Assembly (NCBI GenBank): GCA_903820735.1
Contig: CAIJIZ010000266.1
Span: forward strand, 1 to 32,916
Source: an uncultured Pirellula sp.
GTDB lineage: Bacteria; Planctomycetota; Planctomycetia; Pirellulales; Pirellulaceae
DNA length: 32,916 bases
Reading direction: 5' to 3'
Positions 1-9,040 of this stretch are shown here, piece after piece. Both the position numbers and the translations under genes were made by a program. The notes beneath the pieces are model-generated. The model was not told where the DNA came from and did no database searches. It saw only the letters and a list, made by a program, of their open reading frames with translations. The first letter of the stretch is position 1, and each line of letters begins with the position of its first letter.

Positions 1-93
1 AAAGGCAATACCGGCAAACGACTCTCCCCGAAAGAACGTGAGAAACTTCAGAAGGAACGCGATCGCCTTCTGCGAAAAAAGAAACGTGACTAA
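1..93 (+). CDS. C-terminal end of an upstream CDS (truncated by window edge), Lys/Arg-rich tail
   Basis: Frame 1 reads KGNTGKRLSPKEREKLQKERDRLLRKKKRD then TAA at 91-93, with no internal stop. Confidence 0.5.
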   Translation, partial: KGNTGKRLSPKEREKLQKERDRLLRKKKRD

Positions 94-99
94 CAACAT

Positions 100-286
100 G
101 CCCATAGCCAATGCACGCCCATAGCCACTGCACGCCCATAGCGACTGCACGCCCATAGCCACTGCACGCCCATAGCCACTGCACGCCCATAGCCACTGCA
201 CGCCCATAGCGACTAATTTTTCATAGTCGCTGCACTCCCGTAGCTACAGCATTTCCGTAGTCGCTGCACTCCCGTAGATACTGCTG
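100..286. repeat. 17-bp tandem repeat array, about 11 units, decaying to the right
   Basis: GCCCATAGCCACTGCAC-type unit begins at 100, 117, 134, 151, 168, 185 and 202, followed by about four degenerate units (TTTCATAGTCGCTGCAC, TCCCGTAGCTACAGCAT, TTCCGTAGTCGCTGCAC, TCCCGTAGATACTGCTG). Confidence 0.93.
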
Positions 287-355
287 CTAAACGGTGGAAT
301 ATCACCTTCAGCGCCCACTATCCTCTCGCAACGGACTACGATCCATTCCCCATTC

Positions 356-964
356 CTAATTCCTCACTCCCCGGCCCACCGCACAACTTCGCGATGCCGC
401 ACACGATCGGCAGCCACCCACACCTGCCGAACCACAACCGCGACCAACTCGTTCCCCCGATCCATCTTCGGATTGATCCACTTGACCACAGGTGGGACCA
501 CATCCCTCTCGAAGTCGCTTTGCAATCTGCGAATTACTGACTGTCGATTGGTACAGCGCGCTGAGCGAAGCTTCTAACTCACAAGCCTTCGCGCTCGGTT
601 CACCCAAGTAATGAAAGACCACATCGTAGCCATCTAAACTGGATTCAATCTCCAACAAAGTATCTTTTGCCCCGTTCGCATCGAGATACTCTTGGCATAC
701 CGGCAAACACTGTTGGTTGAGATCAAGCAATTGTTTCCACAGCCAGCGATCCTCCTGTGTAGCTTTTCTTACACAAATCACTTGCGTTCCGCTTAAATCT
801 GCTTCCACGTCCGCTTGCGAACACCAAGCGACAAAGCGACCGATGCGCAGTCCGGTTTCCGTACGGCAGACAATCCAATCCCCGCGTTGCAGCTCCTCTA
901 CACCTGCGTAGAACGAAACCAAGCTTCCTTGAAGCTCGAATCGAACGAGTCCGTAAATGCTCAC
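356..964 (-). CDS. PSP1-domain-like protein with Cys-rich C-terminus
   Basis: 202 aa; N-terminal VRFELQGSLVSFY...LQRGDWIVCRTETGLRIGRFV resembles the PSP1 pattern; C-terminal CGPTCG and CGSAGVGGCRSCAASRSC. GTG start overlaps the stop of the upstream cyclase gene (GTGA). Confidence 0.6.
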   Translation of the reverse strand: MSIYGLVRFELQGSLVSFYAGVEELQRGDWIVCRTETGLRIGRFVAWCSQADVEADLSGTQVICVRKATQEDRWLWKQLLDLNQQCLPVCQEYLDANGAKDTLLEIESSLDGYDVVFHYLGEPSAKACELEASLSALYQSTVSNSQIAKRLREGCGPTCGQVDQSEDGSGERVGRGCGSAGVGGCRSCAASRSCAVGRGVRN

Positions 965-2265
965 TCGTCCCTCTTTCCCTGATGCTGTCCGACGGGTACT
1001 CCCGACAAAGCTTCTCTTTCAACTCGCATAGAATCCAATTCCTTGAGCCAAGCAATCGCTTGTTCCATCTTACTTCGGTCCACTTCATGTACCGAAACGC
1101 TTTGACCTACACTCTTGAGCATCGTCAGGGTCAATCTTCCGCCGAGATGCTGTCGAAATTCTTCGAGCCCATCGAAAACCGACCGCGATTCGAGCGCGGC
1201 ATCATAGATCGGTAGTTGCAAATCAACCAAGGCGTTGACAGCCCCAATCGCATCGCTGCGGTCGAGTCCAAACATCAGATGCGAATAGAGTGTATCGAGT
1301 GCCACGCCGATAGATACCGCTTCTCCATGCCGAAGACGGTACTTGGTATTTTGTTCGAGTTTGTGGGCAGACCAATGCCCGTAGTCCAAGGGGCGAGCTT
1401 CCTGCATCTCAAAGGGATCTCCGCCATGGGTGATATGGTGCAAGTGCATCAGGACGCTCGAGCGAATCGCCGGCATGACCGCAGTCCAATCTCTCGCTGC
1501 GATGTCTTTGGCATGCTGGCAAAGAAACCGGAATGCCGAGGGACTTTTGAGCAACGAAACTTTGACCGACTCGGAGAATCCCGCTCGGAAATCGCGATCG
1601 GGTAGTTTGGCAAGCAGACGTTGGTCGTTGACGACCCCCCAGGGGACTGCAAACGTTCCTTTCCAATTCTTCTTTCCGAACGCATTAATCGCGTTCTTGA
1701 CCCCAACCCCCGAGTCCGCTTGGGCCAAAGTCGTGGTTGGAAAACGAACCAATCGAATACCTCGGTGCGCAATTCCCGCCGCGTAGCCGACCGCGTCGAG
1801 CACCGCTCCACCACCGACCACAACGACATACGATCGCCGATCCAAGCCATCTCGCTCGATTGTGGAGAAAATCCGGTTTACTGCCTGCTCATCATTCTTG
1901 ACTTGCTCCCCACCTTCGACGCGATGGATATCCGAGACTAATTCTAGGGAATCGGAACTCTCAGCGATTCGTTGATGAATCTGATTTTCCAGACTCGGGT
2001 CGGCCGCAAGCACCGATGAATCGATCCACCATTGCAACCTCGCTTTGCCTGCTCCCCCACGCTCCCCGGAAATGCTGCCTCCGGAATTGCTATCTACGGT
2101 ATTGCTGCCTCCGGTATTGCTTTGGAAGATCGGAAGGACGTTCTCCCAGTCCGCGCCAAAGCAGTCCTTTGTAAACCGCAACCGCATAACCTGCGGGACA
2201 GAAAAATTGACATCCAGGGAATCTTCGGAGATCGACCAGGGAATCGAGGACATGGTGGGAAACAT
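961..2265 (-). CDS. 3-dehydroquinate synthase-superfamily (sugar phosphate cyclase) protein, EboD-like
   Basis: 434 aa; VVVVGGGAVLDAVGYAAGIAHRGIRLVRFPTTTLAQADSGVGVKNAINAFGKKNWKGTFAVPWGVVND, GGDPFEMQEARPLDYGHWSAHKLE, RHGEAVSIGVALD. Confidence 0.85.
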   Translation of the reverse strand: MFPTMSSIPWSISEDSLDVNFSVPQVMRLRFTKDCFGADWENVLPIFQSNTGGSNTVDSNSGGSISGERGGAGKARLQWWIDSSVLAADPSLENQIHQRIAESSDSLELVSDIHRVEGGEQVKNDEQAVNRIFSTIERDGLDRRSYVVVVGGGAVLDAVGYAAGIAHRGIRLVRFPTTTLAQADSGVGVKNAINAFGKKNWKGTFAVPWGVVNDQRLLAKLPDRDFRAGFSESVKVSLLKSPSAFRFLCQHAKDIAARDWTAVMPAIRSSVLMHLHHITHGGDPFEMQEARPLDYGHWSAHKLEQNTKYRLRHGEAVSIGVALDTLYSHLMFGLDRSDAIGAVNALVDLQLPIYDAALESRSVFDGLEEFRQHLGGRLTLTMLKSVGQSVSVHEVDRSKMEQAIAWLKELDSMRVEREALSGVPVGQHQGKRDE

Positions 2266-2328
2266 TCGAGGGAGGGAACGGCTCGGACGCAGTAGAACTT
2301 ACGCCCTTCGATTTAGCCACGCTCTATT

Positions 2329-3375
2329 CTACCCACCAACCCCCATAGTTCCAAAGTGCTTGATCACACATTCAGAGAATCGTTCCATTTCTTCGAGTTG
2401 CGGACTGCACTGCAGTAGCAATAAATCCACCCCAACCTCTGCAAATTCCCCGATCCGATCCTGAACTTGCTGAGGAGAACCGACTAATCCGGCTTGTAAT
2501 CCACGATTACTAACCGAATAGTCTTCCAGACTAACCCGTCGTTCTAACTGCGTGCCGGCCAGCCATTGCTGATAATTTGAGTAACCTAACGCTGAGTGTT
2601 TCACATCGGTAATCCTTTGCAATTCGGCTTGGGCCTCCTCAAGCGTCGGACGTGTGATGACATAAGCAGCAACTCCAAATCGCATCGGAGGCAGTCCGAG
2701 TGCATCGCGGCGGATTTGCATGTCTCGAATCTTCGGTGCGATACGTTCAGGCGGATCCCCGTGCATGACATAAGCATCGCATTTTCGAGCAATCAAATCT
2801 TTTGCGGCCTCTGACTCTCCGCCTGCATAAATCGTCGGCCTGGGCTGCGTCAATGGCTTCGGCTGCAATACGCCTTGTTTGATCTTGTAAAACGCTCCTT
2901 CATAATCGACCCCATCGCGACTCCACAACGCATCGACCACATCAAGCCACTCTTCTGTCCTCTCATAGCGTCGATCATGTTGCTCGAATTGAACTCCATA
3001 TTTTTCCGCTTCATCCTGCCACCAACTCGACACAACGTTCAAACTCAACCGACCAGCCCCACCTATTCGATCGATATTCGCAGCTTGCTTAGCCAACAAC
3101 GCGGGAGCATGAAACGTCGGGCGAACGGCCACCATCCACTCGATCCGCTCGGTGACGGCCATCAAAGCCGCGGCTGTTGACCAAGCATCGAGCGACGGCG
3201 CTGATTGACCTTTGATATCGTTGAGATTCAGCTCGGCAATAAGGCTTAAATCAAACCCAATCTGCTCGCTTCGCTGCGCAAGCCGTTTGACATACCCCCA
3301 GTCAGCTTGCATCCCCTCGTCCTCGACGTTCCTCAACCAACCGCCAAAGACCGGTAGCCAATATCCAAAACGCAT
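2329..3375 (-). CDS. LLM-class flavin-dependent oxidoreductase (SsuD/SfnG-like monooxygenase)
   Basis: 348 aa; FGYWLPVFGGWLRNV, RPTFHAPALLAKQAANIDRIGGAGRLSLNVVSSWW, HDRRYERTEEWLDVVDALW, LQPKPLTQPRPTIYAGGESEAAKDLIAR. Confidence 0.87.
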   Translation of the reverse strand: MRFGYWLPVFGGWLRNVEDEGMQADWGYVKRLAQRSEQIGFDLSLIAELNLNDIKGQSAPSLDAWSTAAALMAVTERIEWMVAVRPTFHAPALLAKQAANIDRIGGAGRLSLNVVSSWWQDEAEKYGVQFEQHDRRYERTEEWLDVVDALWSRDGVDYEGAFYKIKQGVLQPKPLTQPRPTIYAGGESEAAKDLIARKCDAYVMHGDPPERIAPKIRDMQIRRDALGLPPMRFGVAAYVITRPTLEEAQAELQRITDVKHSALGYSNYQQWLAGTQLERRVSLEDYSVSNRGLQAGLVGSPQQVQDRIGEFAEVGVDLLLLQCSPQLEEMERFSECVIKHFGTMGVGG

Positions 3376-3390
3376 CGCTATCTCCTTGCC

Positions 3391-4398
3391 TTAAGCTTTC
3401 GCCGACGGGGCTGTTGCCACCCGCATTTCCATGTAATCGACAAGTCGAGCAAAGGGATCGAGTCCCACTACATTCGTAGCATCAGCGACGAAATTCGACA
3501 AAGCGTTGATATCGTAGTAAACAACTCGTCCATCCCGATCGTCGACCATGTACTCAATCCCACCAACATCGATCTTCGCTCGCTGCATGATAGCTTCACA
3601 AGCTCGGATCACTTCCGAAGTAGGACTCGCGGCTTGAACCTTCAAACCAGACTTCGGCGCATCGATAGGACATGCCGCCCGCTGCAACTCCACACCGTCG
3701 GAACGTTGACAAATATCCGCTGGACACAGATTGAATGTATCCCCCGTTAAATGTACATCGATCGCATAGAGAAACTTGCCTCCTAGCAACTCAACCCGCG
3801 TGATTTTGCTACCTCGAGCAGGTGTGTACTCCTGCACCAACGCGGTGTGATCCACACCGAAATCCAGTGAACCTTGCTGTGCTGCTCGCTCTAGCCCCTG
3901 AAGTGAATCATATCGGACAATACCTGCCCCGGATCCCCCGATGTTCGCCTTGAAGACCACCGGAAATCGCAATCCTCCGGAAGCTTCAGCAACCTGGGAT
4001 GCATGATTCAAAACCCTTGAATGCGGATACCCTAACCCCAATTCCTCTAACAAAGTTAATTGCTTGGATTTGCTCGTCTCCATCGTAAACGCATCGAGTC
4101 CATTGATCACCGGCACTCCCAGCCGTTGAAGATGCGCCAGCCAATCTAGCGTAAAGAACATCCCCTGAACCCCACCCCGCAAATATGCTGATGGACTCAT
4201 CCGATTGAAAACCAAACCATACGGAGAACTCGATTCACTCGGATCAAACCAATGACCGCGAGGATCAAGTCGCACCCAGGGGATCCCGCGGCGATCAAGC
4301 TCCGCGAATAACGGTTTGAACCAATGCTCATGCTCGTGATAAATCGCCCAAGGTTTCCCGCCACTTACCTGGTTTAACGTCATTGCGTTCAACGTCAT
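3391..4398 (-). CDS. ATP-grasp-type carboxylate-amine ligase-like protein
   Basis: ORF track gives 3391..4485 from a GTG; the ATG at 4398 (MTLNAMTLNQVSGGKPWAIYHEHEHW...) is a better start, preceded by purine-rich GGCGAGG. Motifs: FPVVFKANIGGSGAGIVRYDS, ALVQEYTPARGSKITRVELLGGKFLYAIDV, VGGIEYMVDDRDGRVVYYDINALSNF. Confidence 0.75.
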   Translation of the reverse strand: MTLNAMTLNQVSGGKPWAIYHEHEHWFKPLFAELDRRGIPWVRLDPRGHWFDPSESSSPYGLVFNRMSPSAYLRGGVQGMFFTLDWLAHLQRLGVPVINGLDAFTMETSKSKQLTLLEELGLGYPHSRVLNHASQVAEASGGLRFPVVFKANIGGSGAGIVRYDSLQGLERAAQQGSLDFGVDHTALVQEYTPARGSKITRVELLGGKFLYAIDVHLTGDTFNLCPADICQRSDGVELQRAACPIDAPKSGLKVQAASPTSEVIRACEAIMQRAKIDVGGIEYMVDDRDGRVVYYDINALSNFVADATNVVGLDPFARLVDYMEMRVATAPSAKA

Positions 4399-4572
4399 TG
4401 CCTCGCCTACCTCTGTCGCTGCTTTGTACTTTGTAATCGTTTGAAATGAACTTATGAAGACATCCTGTGGATTCGTTGCGAACACTCTGGGTTAACCCAC
4501 CTAGAGTACGCCAGCATAACTCTCCAAAACAGAAAATAATAATGCTAGCCCAGTTGCCTGGATCCTACGAGG

Positions 4573-5628
4573 GTGGCATTGACGCAAGGTTCGATTTCCC
4601 CCTACAAAACGCAAGTGGCTGAGAAAAAGCAACTGCCTGAAAAACATACCGTAAAACCTTTTGATCCAAGTCCGCTCGTCGAAGGAATCTCTGGAATGAG
4701 CCGCCTGAAAAGCTTCTTGCTAGAAAACCAAAACAACCCAAAACGCTTGGATCACGGGTTTTCAAACGCCGCAGATGCGATGGATTTCTCGGGAGAGCAC
4801 GGAGCCGATTCAGGTTCACGAAACCCCCTAAAAGCCCCACCCTCCCTAAGCTTCCCACATCGGATCTTCGTCCCTGAACACTACGAAGCGGGTTATCAGT
4901 ACCCGTTGGTCATCTGGTTGCATTCCCAGCACAGCAGCGAATGCGAACTCGATGAAATCATGCCCAACCTGAGCATGCGCAATTACGTCGGCCTGTCCTT
5001 GCGAGCCACCCGCCCATCTCGCAAATCACCACGCCTGTTCCAATGGGGTAACACCTTAACGGATTACATCCTCGCAGAAGAATGTGTCTTTCAAGCTATC
5101 GAACAACTCAGTGAGTCCTTGTCGATCAATACAGAAAACGTCTTCGTCGCTGGATTCGGTAGCGGTGCTACCCTGGCCCAATGGATCGGCTTGCGAAACC
5201 CAAACGCATTTGCCGGCGTTGTCGCTTGCAACGGCCCCTTTCCAAACCATAAGCGAGCTCTCGCCGATTGGAAGTCGGCGCGAAATCTCCCCGTCCTCGC
5301 GATGCAAAACTCCGATTCGAATACCTGCGGGATCGATCAAGTTATCGATATGATGCGACTGGCTCATCGCGCACACTTGAACTATCAATTCATTCAATTC
5401 CAAGCAGACTCAACAGCACTTTCGAACCGCGAATCGAAACAACAAGCGGCCCAAGAAGAGAGCCTTGATTCACAGATGCTTCAAGTCGCCAATCGATTCA
5501 TGATGGGGATCGTTACCCGCACACCCATTACCCTCCAAACCAACGAAAACATCAACTACGCCGCCGCATCCACCGAACCCCGCTTCGCGTCGGATTTCAA
5601 CTGCCGTCGCCCCACTACTGGCAACTAG
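4573..5628 (+). CDS. alpha/beta hydrolase (phospholipase/carboxylesterase-like)
   Basis: 351 aa from GTG; YPLVIWLHSQHSS, ENVFVAGFGSGATLAQWIGLRNPNAFAGVVACNGPFP (nucleophile elbow in variant form G-F-G-S-G). Confidence 0.65.
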   Translation: MALTQGSISPYKTQVAEKKQLPEKHTVKPFDPSPLVEGISGMSRLKSFLLENQNNPKRLDHGFSNAADAMDFSGEHGADSGSRNPLKAPPSLSFPHRIFVPEHYEAGYQYPLVIWLHSQHSSECELDEIMPNLSMRNYVGLSLRATRPSRKSPRLFQWGNTLTDYILAEECVFQAIEQLSESLSINTENVFVAGFGSGATLAQWIGLRNPNAFAGVVACNGPFPNHKRALADWKSARNLPVLAMQNSDSNTCGIDQVIDMMRLAHRAHLNYQFIQFQADSTALSNRESKQQAAQEESLDSQMLQVANRFMMGIVTRTPITLQTNENINYAAASTEPRFASDFNCRRPTTGN

Positions 5629-5631
5629 GCG

Positions 5632-6318
5632 ATGTCAAAGCTACTCGAAATCCATTCTGCTCCCATCGATGTAACTCGCGAGAATCAAGCATCTTCTCCG
5701 GTATGCACGACCCTTGCGTTCTGCAAAAACGGCGACCGATTCACCCACGTCATGGCTATCGATGAAAAATCATCTGCAAGCCTTAAGCGATCGACCTTCC
5801 TACAGTCGATAACCACCGATGCGCAGTTGGCTTGGCCAAGCGATCCGCCACTGCAACAAGTCGTCCTCGAACCACTTGGACCTGACCTACAACACGTCGC
5901 GCTCGGAGTCGGATTGTCAGGACATGGTCACTGGTCACTCGCCGCCCGTTGTCTCGACGATAACCATTCCTTAGAACTCGATTTCGCTTGCCGTATCTCA
6001 CGCCCTGCCCTGTTTCTTGGGAGTACCTACCGAATCCTCGACGCAAACAGCGCAGATCATTGTCTAACAGACGCTCCTCCCAATACAAATCTAAACGGCA
6101 TTTCAAACCTATATTGGCACGAAGCCCACATCGATGGGAATTCATGGACCGGTACATGGACTCAACCTGAAAAAGCCCCATTAAACATCCAACTCGAAGT
6201 CACTCTCGGAAAGCTTCTTTGGAGCCCTGAACTACGGCAACTTCAAATCCTGCCGCTAGGCTCACTCGATAATCCTGCCACACTTCGTTGGTGCTATCGA
6301 TTCCGTCAGCTACCATAA
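5632..6318 (+). CDS. conserved-style hypothetical protein
   Basis: 228 aa ORF starting 3 nt after the preceding stop codon, same strand, no competing ORF of similar length. Confidence 0.6.
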   Translation: MSKLLEIHSAPIDVTRENQASSPVCTTLAFCKNGDRFTHVMAIDEKSSASLKRSTFLQSITTDAQLAWPSDPPLQQVVLEPLGPDLQHVALGVGLSGHGHWSLAARCLDDNHSLELDFACRISRPALFLGSTYRILDANSADHCLTDAPPNTNLNGISNLYWHEAHIDGNSWTGTWTQPEKAPLNIQLEVTLGKLLWSPELRQLQILPLGSLDNPATLRWCYRFRQLP

Positions 6319-6437
6319 TGGGATGAGCGTCCCACGCCGTCCACTCTTTGAAGCTAAGCAGTTAAGCAAATCCTATCCCATGGGGGATTCCGTAGTCCAC
6401 GCGCTTCGCAGGAGGAGTCAGGGCTTTCTTGGCTTCT

Positions 6438-6548
6438 TTGCGTAAGACCATACTCCCTAACGCACGGGCTAGGAGGCCCATTTTGCAATTCGTTGCGTAA
6501 GTCCAACACACCTTTAGGCACTTGCGTAGGACGTGGTTGGAGTATGGT
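6438..6548. repeat. intergenic cluster of TTGCGTARG direct repeats inside a 10-bp inverted repeat
   Basis: TTGCGTAAGACC (6438), TTGCGTAAGTCC (6493), TTGCGTAGGACG (6522); ACCATACTCC (6447-6456) and GGAGTATGGT (6539-6548) are exact reverse complements. Confidence 0.6.
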
Positions 6549-6588
6549 TGAAGACCGCTGCACATACCCGAATTTATAGGGACTGAAT

Positions 6589-8406
6589 CTACCTATCCGG
6601 ATGACCAGAGAGCTTGTTGCCAACGCGAAACTGTGGCAATCCAACGACTTGATCCCAGTTTCCACCCCAGAGAGCCAATTGCTGTTCGATGCTGCGCATC
6701 TTATCGAAGCTCTGTAACACCCCTGCTTCCCATTTGACCTTCTCGCGATTGCTTTGAACTGCAAGGCTCTCGGTTAACATCGCTTGAAGCCGCGTGCTTT
6801 CTCCTCGCACCCATTGTTCTTTCTTGGTACTAACCGACTGCTCGATTTCAAACAAGCTCTTGGGTTCAACAACTACGGATTCTTTCGCAATGTATCTCTC
6901 CCCACGGTATCTATTCCCTGGGTATCTATTCCCTAAGTATTGATCACTTGGGGGCGATTGTCTCTGGATTCCCACCCGAGACTGAAACACAAGAGCCCCT
7001 CGAACAGCATACGGTTCCGAAGTAGATACAAATCGGTGTTCACTTCCGATAGCACTATTCCATGGAGCGCTGACTCGTAACGTCCGATCGGATTCGTCTT
7101 GTACCACTTGAATCGATATCGATCGACCTTGCTCACCTTCAATGCTCTGGGTAGTTAACACCGCAGCAGCAGACCTCTTCCAATCGCAATCCATCTTCCA
7201 ACGCTCGAATTCTCCATCCTCCCAGCGGGCTTTGATCGTTAAGATCCCTTGGGAGTTTGGAAGCTCGAATCGCCATGTAGATACAGACGCTTGTTCAGCA
7301 GCTTGTTCACTTCCAACCGCATTGCTTGATCCACCGGATGAATATGTGCACTCAAATGGGATCTCCGATGTTCCGTCTACGATCGAGATCAACGTCCCCT
7401 GAAATGTCCCTCGTTCCAAAATCCATCGCTTGGAATCCGAAGCAGCACCCGTAAAAGGTCGCTCGTTAATCCAACCGGCAATCGCATCACAAAATGGCAT
7501 CACCGTTTCTTGAATCCGCTGCGAATAATTAACGGCTTGGCCTCGCACTTCTGGCTCAATATCCGGAACCATCCGTGCAACCTGCTCATCGAGTCGCTCG
7601 GAAAGCTGCCTCTCCAGGAGCGTCCACTTCTTTTCTCGAACCTTCGTGGCATCCCGCCATGCAATCCGCGTCTCGGCTAACTTCTGATTGATCGCATGAT
7701 ATTCCCGGGCAATCGGAGCAAGAATTTGTCGATCACACAAAGCCGCCGGCATCGACTGACGCAACTCTTGCTGTCGGGTTTCCAACCCTCGTAATCGATC
7801 TTCCATCTCTTGAATCGCAGATTGATACGGGTCGCTATCCCTATCTAATGACTGAACCGAATCGCTCACCCTCGACTCGATCCACTCCCGCACATCGGCT
7901 ACGCCCCGCGATTCATCACCAATGCTCAATCCAGACAGCTGACCGTTCGCTTGCCGTTGGCTGTTCGCTTGAACCAGACCGTCGACCCGCGACGATGAGG
8001 AAGCTTGCCATGAGCCAGTGGCCGGCAATTGAGGGTATTCGGGCAACGACCATCGCAACCGCTCAGGGGGTAACCAAGGTAGTCGCACTCCGCGAGCACG
8101 TAACGAATGGACTCGCAATTCCTCACTGAAAAGACTCCGCGGATCGACCGTCGCACTCAGATGCTCGACCTCTACAGGCACATCGATACTTCCGCCCTCG
8201 ATACTCTTGCAGTGAACCAATACCGGTCCGAATTCAACGCGTGAATCTTGAAATGAAACTGCAAGCAAATCACGCTTGCTCCCATATTGAACTTTTTCGA
8301 ACCGCTCAAGCCAAGAAGCGAAGAGGCGCTTGCGATTCGCATAGGCCGATAGCCCGACGAGCATTCCAAGAATCAGTATCCCTACGGACCAGCGTCGCCA
8401 GTTCAT
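6589..8406 (-). CDS. large membrane-anchored hypothetical protein with coiled-coil-like middle region
   Basis: 605 aa; N-terminal MNWRRWSVGILILGMLVGLSAYA anchor; LRVHSLRARGVRLPWLPPERL, EMEDRLRGLETRQQELRQS. Single long ORF. Confidence 0.75.
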   Translation of the reverse strand: MNWRRWSVGILILGMLVGLSAYANRKRLFASWLERFEKVQYGSKRDLLAVSFQDSRVEFGPVLVHCKSIEGGSIDVPVEVEHLSATVDPRSLFSEELRVHSLRARGVRLPWLPPERLRWSLPEYPQLPATGSWQASSSSRVDGLVQANSQRQANGQLSGLSIGDESRGVADVREWIESRVSDSVQSLDRDSDPYQSAIQEMEDRLRGLETRQQELRQSMPAALCDRQILAPIAREYHAINQKLAETRIAWRDATKVREKKWTLLERQLSERLDEQVARMVPDIEPEVRGQAVNYSQRIQETVMPFCDAIAGWINERPFTGAASDSKRWILERGTFQGTLISIVDGTSEIPFECTYSSGGSSNAVGSEQAAEQASVSTWRFELPNSQGILTIKARWEDGEFERWKMDCDWKRSAAAVLTTQSIEGEQGRSISIQVVQDESDRTLRVSAPWNSAIGSEHRFVSTSEPYAVRGALVFQSRVGIQRQSPPSDQYLGNRYPGNRYRGERYIAKESVVVEPKSLFEIEQSVSTKKEQWVRGESTRLQAMLTESLAVQSNREKVKWEAGVLQSFDKMRSIEQQLALWGGNWDQVVGLPQFRVGNKLSGHPDR

Positions 8407-8427
8407 GCCTGCCTCCCAGCATTCGAT

Positions 8428-8706
8428 TTATCTCCCGCCGTTTGACGGCGGAGGCTGCCCCTCTTGCGCTACGCACTGCTCGATCGCTACGCACTCCTCA
8501 ATCGCCATCCTCTGCATCGACAAGTGCCGCAACAGAAATCGTAACGAACTACCACTGCCGGGCCGCAAGACGATTCTGGTACCACCCGTTACTCGACTCC
8601 CAACCCCTTGCACACCCAATGCACTATCCCCATCCGTCGCTGCTCCATCCTGTCGGCTAGCAGCTACCGCAGGTACTTCGATCGGTGAGGTCGTCTCAGT
8701 CAGCAT
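8428..8706 (-). CDS. possible small protein upstream of the membrane-anchored gene
   Basis: 92 aa ORF ending 22 nt before the next gene on the same strand; no recognisable domain. Confidence 0.3.
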   Translation of the reverse strand: MLTETTSPIEVPAVAASRQDGAATDGDSALGVQGVGSRVTGGTRIVLRPGSGSSLRFLLRHLSMQRMAIEECVAIEQCVAQEGQPPPSNGGR

Positions 8707-9040
8707 TTCGTTTTTGGCTTCTCTTTGAACTACGCCAGAAAATCAAACGACAATCCGTCGTACAAGTTCCATCGGATGCAAAGCCCCACGAATTGAAACC
8801 AAAACATGATTGACTTCTATTTTCTCCCACGACACACAAACATCGTGGTTTATCAACCCCTTAACACCACCCTTTTGCTCCGTGATTTGCTATCATTGCA
8901 CCCTCCTGCCCCTACCCATTACCTGCAATCAACTTGCCTTCATCCAACGGCACTTCCAACACCTCGCCGTGCGACTATCGCATTCCCCTCCAAAACAAAC
9001 TTCACAGAGCAAACTTTATAAGGCGCATTAGGAACACAAC

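Noticed and set aside
100-286. Possible CRISPR array
   Set aside because: 17-bp head-to-tail units with no unique spacers and no cas genes in the window.
1216-1605. Plus-strand ORFs opposite the cyclase gene (also 1430..1786, 2045..2464)
   Set aside because: Antisense to a clearly homologous CDS, with no recognisable protein features.
356-4398. Canonical mycosporine-like amino acid or complete ebo cluster
   Set aside because: No O-methyltransferase, NRPS/D-Ala ligase pair, UbiA, TatD or other ebo genes are present; only the cyclase and an ATP-grasp gene fit partially.
6354-6764. 136-aa minus-strand ORF
   Set aside because: Overlaps the end of the well-supported 6589..8406 CDS and the repeat-rich intergenic region; no domain signal.
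8806-9031. Two small overlapping ORFs upstream of the sulfatase
   Set aside because: Short, overlapping in two frames, no domain; more likely leader/promoter sequence.
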